Assembly: GCA_017992055.1 (NCBI GenBank)
Contig: JAGOPK010000021.1
Location: forward strand, 1-64,000
Reading direction: 5' to 3'
Origin: Burkholderiaceae bacterium
GTDB lineage: Bacteria; Pseudomonadota; Gammaproteobacteria; Burkholderiales; Burkholderiaceae_C
DNA length: 64,000 nucleotides
The notes under the pieces were generated by a model, which made no database searches, had not been told where the DNA came from, and saw only the letters and a program-made list of their open reading frames with translations. Shown one piece after another: positions 55,369-62,762 of the stretch. Both the position numbers and the translations under genes were made by a program. Each line of letters begins with the position of its first letter. The stretch's first letter is position 1.

Positions 55369-56556
55369 TCAGCGGGCCAGCGCGGCCAGCTGCTTGATCT
55401 TGTTCATGGTGCTGTTGTCGATGGGCAGCAGGTCCATCAGCTGGCTTTGCAGCTGCTGGGTCATCTGCTGCTTGCCGCTCTCGGCCATCTCGCCCAGGCT
55501 TTCGGCCATGCCGAACGGCGCCGGCACATTGATCACCGGGGTGCACAGGTCCTTGTCGCGGCTGCGGTAGCGGAAGCGCACGCCCATCTTCATCGGCAGC
55601 GTCGAGCCGGCGGCCGAGATGCCGGGGTCCAGGCCCATGCACAGGCTGGCGCTCAGCGAGCCGCCGCCCACCACCGGGATGCAGGCGCGCGGGCATTCGT
55701 TGGGCGAGTCCTTGGCGTCCTTGATCATCTGCCACAGGTTCAGCGGCACCGGGCTGTCGTCGCTCCACTTGAACCAGCTGTCGTAGCCGATGGCGTCCTC
55801 GGGCTTGCCCGAGGCCACGGCGCCGCACTTGTAGAGCACGCCGCCGCCGGCCTGCACGGTGCGGCTGATGCCGCCCTTGAAGCCGAACTTCTCACGCACC
55901 GACCAGCTGGAGATCTGCACGCCGTTTTCGGAGCATTCCTTCCAGTTGGCCTGCAGGTCCCGGTACTTCTGCAGGCGGAAGCTGAGCTGGGCCACGTTGT
56001 AGATGGCCGGGCAGGCGGCGTCGCGGAAGGCGATGAAGGCCTGGTAGGCGGCCTCGCCCTTGTCCGGCGAGGCCTTCATGAACAGCGCACGCAGCTGGGC
56101 ATCGCTGAGCGTGATCTGGGCCGTGCTGGGCGGCACGGTGAAGCTGATGCTGCGGCCGGCCGGGCCGCCCATCTTGGCCACCGGGCAGTTCATGGCCGGG
56201 ATGCCGCCGATCTTCTGCACATCGGGCAGCGAGTTCAGATAGGTCTCGGCATCCAGCTGGCTCATGTTGGGCATGGGCTGCACCGCCAGGCGGGTGCCGG
56301 GCAGCGGGTCCTTGGGCACGCGGGTCAGCTCGTAGACGGTGCGCCACTGGTAGTCGCGCAGCTTCTCGTGGGCGCTGCGCAGCTTGTTGGCAAAGTCGCC
56401 GCTGACGATGCTGCCCAGGTCACCGGCCAGCGAGTTCCAGCCGGTCTGGATCTCGGCCGGGCTGGCGGCCTGGGCCGTGGCGGCGGCCAGCAGGCCGGTG
56501 GTCAGCAGGGCGCCGCGCAGGCCGCGCAGCTGGGTCAGGGAGGGGGACAGGGTCAA
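55369..56556 (-). CDS. Uncharacterised exported protein with eight cysteines
   Basis: 395 residues, not recognised. A signal peptide ends ATAQAA (about 31). The mature protein has eight cysteines (NCPV, ACPA, ECSE, KCGA, ECPRAC, LCMG, LCTP), fitting four disulfides in the periplasm or outside. An N-terminal region (about 32-75) looks helical (NSLAGDLGSIVSGDFANKLRSAHEKLRDYQW). The C-terminus is a Gln/Met-rich helix (MAESGKQQMTQQLQSQLMDLLP). It has its own strong terminator and about 70 bases upstream, so it appears to be a single-gene unit next to, but not in, the secretin operon. Confidence 0.75.
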   Translation of the reverse strand: MTLSPSLTQLRGLRGALLTTGLLAAATAQAASPAEIQTGWNSLAGDLGSIVSGDFANKLRSAHEKLRDYQWRTVYELTRVPKDPLPGTRLAVQPMPNMSQLDAETYLNSLPDVQKIGGIPAMNCPVAKMGGPAGRSISFTVPPSTAQITLSDAQLRALFMKASPDKGEAAYQAFIAFRDAACPAIYNVAQLSFRLQKYRDLQANWKECSENGVQISSWSVREKFGFKGGISRTVQAGGGVLYKCGAVASGKPEDAIGYDSWFKWSDDSPVPLNLWQMIKDAKDSPNECPRACIPVVGGGSLSASLCMGLDPGISAAGSTLPMKMGVRFRYRSRDKDLCTPVINVPAPFGMAESLGEMAESGKQQMTQQLQSQLMDLLPIDNSTMNKIKQLAALAR

Positions 56557-56626
56557 GGGACTGCTCCTACAGCTACAAAGAAAAGGGAGGGGTGGGACGG
56601 GGGGTGAAAACGTGGCAGCCGGGGCT

Positions 56627-57370
56627 TCAGACCGGCAGGTCCTGCGCTGGCCGGGTGCTGATGGGCTGCACCGCGGCGCTGCGCAGCCAGCCTTGCCGGC
56701 CGGCCTGCAGCAGCGCCTGGCGGGCCAGCTCCAGGCTGCTGTCGATCAGCTGCAGGCCGGGTGGTGGCAGCGGTGCGGCGGCGATGGGCAGCTCGGTGCA
56801 GGCCAGGATCACCGCGGCCAGGCCCTGCTCGCGCATCGCCGCCAGGGCCCGTGCCAGGTGGGCGCTGCCGGCGGCCAGGTCACCGGCCTTGACGGCCTGG
56901 ATGCAGGCGTCGATGCGCGGCTGCACGGCCGGCTCGGGCAGGCGCAGCAGCCGGCCCTGGGCGGCGGCGATGCGCTGGTAGAAGCCCGAGGCCAGCGTGC
57001 CGCGGGTGGCAAACAGCGCCACCGGCGCCGTGCCGTGCGGCGGCAGCGCCGCCAGGCTGGCCTCGGCGATGTGCAGCAGCGGGGCCCGGCTGCGCCGCGC
57101 CAGCGGCTCATGCCAGTGGTGGGCGGTGTTGCAGGTGATCAGGTTCAGCCCGCTGCCGGCGCGGTTGAGCAGATCCATGCCATCGAGCAGAGCCGGCAGC
57201 GGATCGGCACCGCCGCCCAGGATGTGGCGCGAGCGGTCGGGGATCTGCGGCAGGTTGGCCACCACCACCGGCACATGCTCCTGGTCGCAGGTGGCCGGCG
57301 TCAGCTGCAGCAGCTTGGCCATAAAGTCCACCGTGGCCGCCGGGCCCATGCCGCCGAGCACGCCGATCAT
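56627..57370 (-). CDS. Aspartate/glutamate racemase family protein
   Basis: 247 residues. It begins MIGVLGGMGPAATVDFM. The two catalytic cysteines are both present, in LITCNTAHHW (about 85) and ILACTELPI (about 195), so racemase activity is likely. The family interconverts L- and D-aspartate or glutamate by a cofactor-free mechanism. It is last in the 56627-63811 operon and overlaps the symporter gene by ATGA. This implies the transported compound is an acidic amino acid, possibly in the D form. Confidence 0.9.
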   Translation of the reverse strand: MIGVLGGMGPAATVDFMAKLLQLTPATCDQEHVPVVVANLPQIPDRSRHILGGGADPLPALLDGMDLLNRAGSGLNLITCNTAHHWHEPLARRSRAPLLHIAEASLAALPPHGTAPVALFATRGTLASGFYQRIAAAQGRLLRLPEPAVQPRIDACIQAVKAGDLAAGSAHLARALAAMREQGLAAVILACTELPIAAAPLPPPGLQLIDSSLELARQALLQAGRQGWLRSAAVQPISTRPAQDLPV

Positions 57371-58776
57371 GCGGGCTCCTCGACGCGGGTGTTGGTGGTG
57401 GCCGGCGCGGCGCGCGCCGGTGTCGGGCCGGCAGGCGGGATCATGGTCGCGTCGACTGCGGGTTGGGAGGAGGTCGCTGCCGCGATGGCCGGGCCGGGGT
57501 CTGCCTTGGCCTCGGCCGCCGGCGCCTCGCAGACCACGGCCACCGCCGCGGCATTGCCGATCACCAGCACCGCGGTGCGCAGCATGTCGCACACCGGGTC
57601 CACCGCCAGGAACAGCACGAAGGCGGCCTCGAAGGGCAGGCCCACATAGCCGCAGACCATGCTGGTCAGCGACACCGTGACCAGGCCGGTCATGCCGGCC
57701 GAGGCGCAGCCGGCCAGCACCGCCGCGGTGGCCACCACCAGCAGCTCGGCGGCGCCCAGGTCGCGGCCGTAGAGGTGGGCGATGAACAGCGTGGCGCAGA
57801 CGTAGTACAGCACCGGCCCGGTGCGCAGCAGCGAGACGCTCAGCGGCACCAGCAGCTCCACCCGCTCGCGCGCCAGGCGCAGGCCGTCGCACAGCGCATC
57901 GATCATCGCCGGCATGCAGGTGGCGCTGCTGCGCGTGGCCAGGGCCAGCGCAAACGGTGCCCGCAGATGGCCCAGCGTGGCCGGCAGCGACTGGCCGCCG
58001 CGCCGCCACAGCACGCCTGCGGCCAGCACCACCACCGCGGCCGAGGCCAGTGCAAAGCCGGCGATGAAGTCGATCATCGCCCACAGCGGGCCGGCGCCGG
58101 TGCGCGCCAGCTGCGAGGCGCTCATGCACACCAGCACCAGGGGCAGCGGATAGTTGAGCCAGCGCGTCAGGTGCTGGCAGGACTGGTACACCGCCTCCAG
58201 CGCCTGGGCCAGGCCGCTGGCCGAGGGCCCGGCCACATGGCCCAGGGCCAGGCCGAACAGCAGCGCAAACACCAGGGCCTTCAGTGCCTCGCCCTGGGCC
58301 AGGGCGGCAAACACATTGGTCGGCAGCAGGCTGGTGCGCAGGGTATCGGCCAGGCCGGGCTGGGGCGCGGCGCTGCTGCCGTCCAGCGTGATGGCGGTGT
58401 CGTTGGCCGCCGTGTCCTGGCCGATGATGCGGCCGTATTCGGCCACCTGGTCGGCGCTGGGCACGCTGATGCGGCCGATCAGCAGCGCGCTGGCCGTGCC
58501 CACCGCAGCCACCACGGCCAGGGCCAGCGCAAACACCCAGGCCGTGCGCGTGAGCACGGCACCGGCGCCGCCATGGCGCAGCAGCTTCTGCAGGCTGAAC
58601 ATCACGGCCGAGACCATGAAGGGCAGCACCACCATCTTCAGCAGGTCCACATAGGCGTCGCCGATGAAGCCCAGCGGCAGCGCCAGCTGCGGTGCGCCCA
58701 GGCCCAGCGCCGCACCCAGCGCCAGCGCGCCGAGGATGACCCAGGGGTTGATGGCCCAGCGGTAAAGCGCGTTCAT
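57367..58776 (-). CDS. Divergent dicarboxylate/amino acid:cation symporter (DAACS/GltP-like)
   Basis: 469 residues. It has the family fold: LLKMVVLPFMVSAVMFSL, the serine-rich re-entrant loop as TRSSATCMPAMID (about 281-293), the seventh-helix region PLSVSLLRTGPVLYY, and DPVCDMLRTAVLVIGN (about 393-408). The Arg that fixes the substrate carboxyl (about 400) and two Asp residues are kept. By eye, the NMDGT motif is replaced by SLLRT and later Asn/Asp ion ligands by Leu/Asn, so ion coupling may differ. A 55-residue Ala/Pro-rich tail follows the last helix. ATGA overlaps on both sides tie it to the binding protein and the racemase. Confidence 0.85.
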   Translation of the reverse strand: MNALYRWAINPWVILGALALGAALGLGAPQLALPLGFIGDAYVDLLKMVVLPFMVSAVMFSLQKLLRHGGAGAVLTRTAWVFALALAVVAAVGTASALLIGRISVPSADQVAEYGRIIGQDTAANDTAITLDGSSAAPQPGLADTLRTSLLPTNVFAALAQGEALKALVFALLFGLALGHVAGPSASGLAQALEAVYQSCQHLTRWLNYPLPLVLVCMSASQLARTGAGPLWAMIDFIAGFALASAAVVVLAAGVLWRRGGQSLPATLGHLRAPFALALATRSSATCMPAMIDALCDGLRLARERVELLVPLSVSLLRTGPVLYYVCATLFIAHLYGRDLGAAELLVVATAAVLAGCASAGMTGLVTVSLTSMVCGYVGLPFEAAFVLFLAVDPVCDMLRTAVLVIGNAAAVAVVCEAPAAEAKADPGPAIAAATSSQPAVDATMIPPAGPTPARAAPATTNTRVEEPA

Positions 58777-59624
58777 GCCTTGCCTCCGGTGGCTTCGGGC
58801 AGGGCCTTGAGCACGTCGTCCACGCGCAGCGTCTGGCGGCGCATGGACAGCAGCAGGTTGACGAAGGACTGCAGCGTCGGTGCGTCGTGGTGCAGCACCA
58901 CGCCGATGGTGTCGTCGCGGTCCTTCAGCGTCACGGTGCGCAGGCGCAGCGCCAGCGACGGCCGCTCGGCCAGCAGGCGCTTGACCTCGAACTCGTCGCG
59001 GTAGCCGCCGGCCACCTCGCCACGCTCAACCGCGGCCACCACCTCGCTCCAGCCGGGGTAGCTGCGCAGCGTGGCGCGTGGAAAGTTGCTGCGCGCGAAG
59101 TCCTCGAACGAGGACTTGGCGATCACGCCCAGGCTGCCGCTGTAGTGCTGCAGCGCCTGCTCGGCCGAGCGATCGCGCGCCAGGCGGGCGAACTCCAGCC
59201 GGTTCAGGATCAGCGCATGGTGCAGGGTCAGGTAAGGCGTGGAGAAGCGCACGCTGCGCGCCCGGGCCAGGGTGCGCGAGATCTTGCTGATGCCCAGGTC
59301 GGCCTCGCCGCGCGCCACCTGCTCGACCACGGCATTGAAGCTCGCGGCGCTGCGGTCGAAGCGCACGGCCACGCCCAGCTCGCGGGCGATGTCCTGGGCG
59401 ATGTCCACGTCCAGGCCGCGCAGCTGGCCGTCGCGCTGGTAGAAGAACGGCGGCGTGTCGGTGGCCAGCATGGCCACCAGCAGCTCCTTGCGCTGCAGGA
59501 TGCGCGCCACGTCGGGCGCCGGCGCGGCGGCACGCGCCAGGCCGGGCGGCAGCAGCGCCGCCAGGCCGGCGAGTCCGAGCAGGCCACCGATGCGGCGGCG
59601 CTGCAGGCTGTGGGGATCATTCAT
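58773..59624 (-). CDS. Family-3 solute-binding protein without transporter partners
   Basis: 283 residues. Signal peptide with cleavage near LARA. The SBP_bac_3 fold is clear: LLVAMLATDTPPFFYQRDGQLRGLDVDIAQDIARELGVAVRFDR, then ADLGISKISRTLARARSVRFSTPYL, and a late SLGVIAKSSFEDFA. Such proteins bind polar amino acids in the periplasm and normally feed ABC permeases or sensor proteins, neither of which is in the window. It is co-translated with the symporter gene (ATGA) and overlaps the pentapeptide gene by 8 bases. It may deliver substrate to the symporter. Confidence 0.87.
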   Translation of the reverse strand: MNDPHSLQRRRIGGLLGLAGLAALLPPGLARAAAPAPDVARILQRKELLVAMLATDTPPFFYQRDGQLRGLDVDIAQDIARELGVAVRFDRSAASFNAVVEQVARGEADLGISKISRTLARARSVRFSTPYLTLHHALILNRLEFARLARDRSAEQALQHYSGSLGVIAKSSFEDFARSNFPRATLRSYPGWSEVVAAVERGEVAGGYRDEFEVKRLLAERPSLALRLRTVTLKDRDDTIGVVLHHDAPTLQSFVNLLLSMRRQTLRVDDVLKALPEATGGKA

Positions 59625-60672
59625 CGTCGGCCTCGTCCTGGTCCTCGTCGTCGTCGATGCGGTGCAGCGCCGGTGCGGGCTGGCCGTTCGGGCTGGCACG
59701 GTCGGCCGCAGCCGCAGGCCTGGCCGCGGGGGGCTTGGCCGCTGGGGGCTTGGGTGCGGCCTGGGCCTGGGGCTGGGCCTGGGGTTGGGCTTGTGGAGGG
59801 GGCTTGGCGAGGGTCTTGGGGCCGGGGCAGGGCGGCACGCGCTGGCCGTCGGGCAGGGTGGCGCCGCAGGTCTTGGCGCCTTCCAGCACGGCGCTGCCGA
59901 TCTCGGCGCCGCTCAGGTCGGCCTGGCTCAGGTCGGCATGCAGGAAGTTGGCGCCGGTCAGGTCGGCACCGCGCAGATTGGCGCCCACCAGCACCGCATT
60001 GGCCAGGTTGGCATAGGCCAGCTTGGCCTGGCTGAGGTTGCTGCCCAGCAGCCGCGCCTTGCGGAAGTTGCTGCCCTGCAGCCAGGCGGCGCTGAGGTCG
60101 GCCTCGGACAGGTCGGCATCGACGAACTGGGCGCCGCGCATGCGCGCCCGCTGCAGGCGTGCGCCACGCAGGTCGGCGCTCATGAACAGCGCCTTCTCGG
60201 CAAAGGCATGGATGAAGCTGGCGTTGCGCAGGTCGGCCGTGGTCAGCACCGACTCGGACAGGTCGGCCGAGTCGAACAGCGCGCGGTGGGCCACCACCTG
60301 GCGCATCGAGGCGCGGATCAGCGTGGCGCCCATCAGATTGGCCTCGCTGACCATGGCCCGGTCCAGCCGTGCCTGGCTCAGGTCGGCACGTTCCAGATTG
60401 GCCCGCTGCAGATTGCTGCTTTCCATCTGGGCCTGCTCCAGCCGCGCGCTGAGCAGGTTGATGTTGAACATGTAGGCGCCGCGCAGGTCGGCGCCGCGGA
60501 AGTCGCCCTCGACCGCGCTTTCGTAGCGCAGGTCGCAGCGAAAGCAGCTGCGGCCTTCGGCCAGGCGGCGCACGTCGCTGGGGTCGCCAGCGTCGGCAGG
60601 GCCGGCTGCGGTCAGCGTGGCCAGCAGGGCCGCGGCCAGCAGCCCGGCCTTGCGTGTGGTTTGAACTGCCAT
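59617..60672 (-). CDS. Exported pentapeptide-repeat protein with acidic tail
   Basis: 351 residues. Signal peptide ends GPADAG (about 29). SCFRCDL follows, then about forty pentapeptide repeats (about 45-265, A(D/N)LXX pattern, for example ADLRG AYMFN, ANLER ADLSQ ARLDR). They would form a right-handed four-sided beta-helix. A CxxC-like SCFRC and a later CGAT...PCPG could be disulfides. The C-terminal 75 residues are Pro/Ala/Gln-rich and end DDDEDQDEADDE. Most pentapeptide proteins are cytoplasmic, so an exported one is notable. It is 14 bases after the secretin gene in the same operon. Confidence 0.87.
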   Translation of the reverse strand: MAVQTTRKAGLLAAALLATLTAAGPADAGDPSDVRRLAEGRSCFRCDLRYESAVEGDFRGADLRGAYMFNINLLSARLEQAQMESSNLQRANLERADLSQARLDRAMVSEANLMGATLIRASMRQVVAHRALFDSADLSESVLTTADLRNASFIHAFAEKALFMSADLRGARLQRARMRGAQFVDADLSEADLSAAWLQGSNFRKARLLGSNLSQAKLAYANLANAVLVGANLRGADLTGANFLHADLSQADLSGAEIGSAVLEGAKTCGATLPDGQRVPPCPGPKTLAKPPPQAQPQAQPQAQAAPKPPAAKPPAARPAAAADRASPNGQPAPALHRIDDDEDQDEADDE

Positions 60673-60686
60673 GTGCTGGGCCCCGG

Positions 60687-62762
60687 TCAGTAGTAGAGGA
60701 AGCCCAAGGCCTGCTTCAGGCGCTCGCGCGTGCTGTCCATGCGGTCCCAGCGTTCCAGCGTCACGTCGCCGGTGCGGAACTCGCGGTACAGGTCGGCCTG
60801 GTTCAGGTGGTGGAACACCGAGGCCAGGTTGGGATAGGGCTTGAACCAGTCGCTGTAGCGCGCGCGCAGCACATCGGTGGCGCTGTTGCTGCCGCCTTCG
60901 GTGCGCGCCGCGCCTTCGCCCTCGGGCATCGGCGTGCCGTCCTCGGCCAGCCAGGTGTAGGTGGCCGGGCGCGGCGTGATCAGCATCAGCACCGAGCGCT
61001 GGTAGTCGGTCTTGCCCTGCTGCGAGAACAGGTACTGCACGCCGGGCAGGTCCTGCAGGCCGGGCACGCCATCGCGGTTGGTGGTCGATTCCTTCTCGCT
61101 CAGCCCGCCCAGCACCAGGGTGTCGCCCATGCGCATCACCACATTGGCATTGGCCAGGATCTCCGAGATCTCCAGCTTGTAGGTGAAGCCGATGTTGGCG
61201 CTGGGCGGCTTGAGAAAGGTGCGCGAGGCATCGATGCTCAGCCGGATCATGCCGTTGGGCATGATCTGCGGCAGCACCGTCAGCTTGACGCCATAGCGCT
61301 TTTCCAGCGCCACTGCGCTGCCGCCGGAGACGCTGCCGTTGGACACCACGGCGGCGTTCAGGCTGGTGCCGGAGAAGAACTCCGAGCGCATGCCTTCCAC
61401 CGCGGCCAGCGTGGGCCGCGCCAGCACCTCGTTGAGGCTGCTGTTGGCATTGGCCAGGTTCAGCGAATAGGCCAGCGCCGGCACGGTGATGGCCCGCGTC
61501 ACCGTGGTGGCGCCGCCCGAGCCGGCCTCGCCGGCATAGGTCTTGGAGAAGGCCGGCGCGCCCGACGAGCCGAACTGCAGCGTCAGCGCATTCAGCAGGT
61601 TGATGCCCTTGGAGGTGGTGATCGAGTCTTCGGTGCGCACCATCACCACATCCACCAGCACCATGCGCGAGTTGCCCGACGATGGCGCCGTGGCGGCCAC
61701 CGTCGAACCCGAGCTGGAGCCGCCGAAGCTACCGCTGCTGCCGCCGCTGCCAAAGCCCCCCGAGCTGCCGAAGCCACCCATGGCGCTGCTGCCGCCGCCG
61801 GAGGCCACGCCGCCATCGCCGGTGCCGGTGAAGCTGTTGCCGCTGACGGTATTGCTGCGCGGCGCATTCACCGAGCCGGAGCTGACGAAGGGGTTGCTGC
61901 CCGATGCGCCGCTGCTGAACTGGGTCTTCTGCGCCAGGCCGGCCGCCGGCGCCTGGTCGCCGCGCGAGCGGTGGAAGGCCCGCCACTGCGCCAGGCGGCG
62001 CTGGGTCTGGCTCAGGTCCTCGCTGCGCGGCTGGGTGGCGGCATAGGCCCGCTGCTGCTGCTCGGCACGCTCGAAGTCGCCGCAGGCCGCATACACCGAC
62101 ACCGCCGAGCGCAAAAAGGCAACGCTGCGGCCCTCGGGCGTGGCCTCCAGCTGGCTGGCGATGCTGCAGGCCGTGCGTGCATCGCCAGCCAGGTAGGACG
62201 CGGCCAGCATGCGCGCCAGCACCACCGCATCGTCGGGGCGCTGCAGCAGCACCTCGGCAAACGCGGCCTGGGCGCGGCGGTACTGCTTCTGCTCCAGCAG
62301 CACCAGGCCCATGAACTCATGGGCGATCCAGTGCGCGGGGTCGAAGCGCACCGCCTGCTGGTAGCCCTCGACGGCCAGGTCGGCCTTGTCGGTGCTGCCC
62401 TGGCGCGCCTGCAGGTGGTAGATGAAGGCGTTGAAGAAGTGCAGGTTGGCGTTGGCCGGATCGAGCTGCAGCGCCTCGTTGATCGAGCGGCTGGCGCGCG
62501 GCAGGTCCAGGCCGGCGGCCTGCTCCAGCGCCTGCGTGGCGCGGCTCAGGGCCTCGGTGTCGGGGGCCTGGGCCGGGCGGCCGCGCAGCGTCTGCAGGAT
62601 CTGGTTCAGCGACACCAGGGACGGCGTCTCGGTGGTTCCGGCCGGGGCCAGAGCCGGCGCCGTGGCCAGCGCCAGGCCGCTGGCCAGGGCCACGGCGGCC
62701 AGGCTGGCGCCTCGGCGCCGGTGATTTCCATCCAGGCGCCGCAGCAACAACAGTCCGTTCAT
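60687..62762 (-). CDS. TPR-secretin protein, type II/III secretion system D-like, without N0/N1 domains
   Basis: 691 residues. A long signal region (1-45) precedes TPR-like repeats (about 70-245: LDPANANLHFFNAFIYHLQ, FDPAHWIAHEFMGLVLLEQ). A Gly/Ser-rich linker covers 285-360. The secretin domain (about 365-600) includes LARPTLAAVEGMRSEFFSG, GVKLTVLPQIMPNGMIRLSID and the signature VVMRMGDTLVLGGLSEKE, then VPGLQDLPGVQYLFS and VLMLITPRP. A 90-residue C-terminal tail follows. Secretins form outer-membrane pores. The usual N0/N1 domains and any secretion-apparatus neighbours are missing. ATGA overlap with the TAXI gene. Confidence 0.87.
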   Translation of the reverse strand: MNGLLLLRRLDGNHRRRGASLAAVALASGLALATAPALAPAGTTETPSLVSLNQILQTLRGRPAQAPDTEALSRATQALEQAAGLDLPRASRSINEALQLDPANANLHFFNAFIYHLQARQGSTDKADLAVEGYQQAVRFDPAHWIAHEFMGLVLLEQKQYRRAQAAFAEVLLQRPDDAVVLARMLAASYLAGDARTACSIASQLEATPEGRSVAFLRSAVSVYAACGDFERAEQQQRAYAATQPRSEDLSQTQRRLAQWRAFHRSRGDQAPAAGLAQKTQFSSGASGSNPFVSSGSVNAPRSNTVSGNSFTGTGDGGVASGGGSSAMGGFGSSGGFGSGGSSGSFGGSSSGSTVAATAPSSGNSRMVLVDVVMVRTEDSITTSKGINLLNALTLQFGSSGAPAFSKTYAGEAGSGGATTVTRAITVPALAYSLNLANANSSLNEVLARPTLAAVEGMRSEFFSGTSLNAAVVSNGSVSGGSAVALEKRYGVKLTVLPQIMPNGMIRLSIDASRTFLKPPSANIGFTYKLEISEILANANVVMRMGDTLVLGGLSEKESTTNRDGVPGLQDLPGVQYLFSQQGKTDYQRSVLMLITPRPATYTWLAEDGTPMPEGEGAARTEGGSNSATDVLRARYSDWFKPYPNLASVFHHLNQADLYREFRTGDVTLERWDRMDSTRERLKQALGFLYY

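Noticed and set aside
60687-62762. Secretin as PilQ of the pilus operon in this window
   Set aside because: PilQ carries AMIN and N0/N1 domains and sits in pilMNOPQ; this protein has TPR repeats, no such domains and unrelated neighbours.
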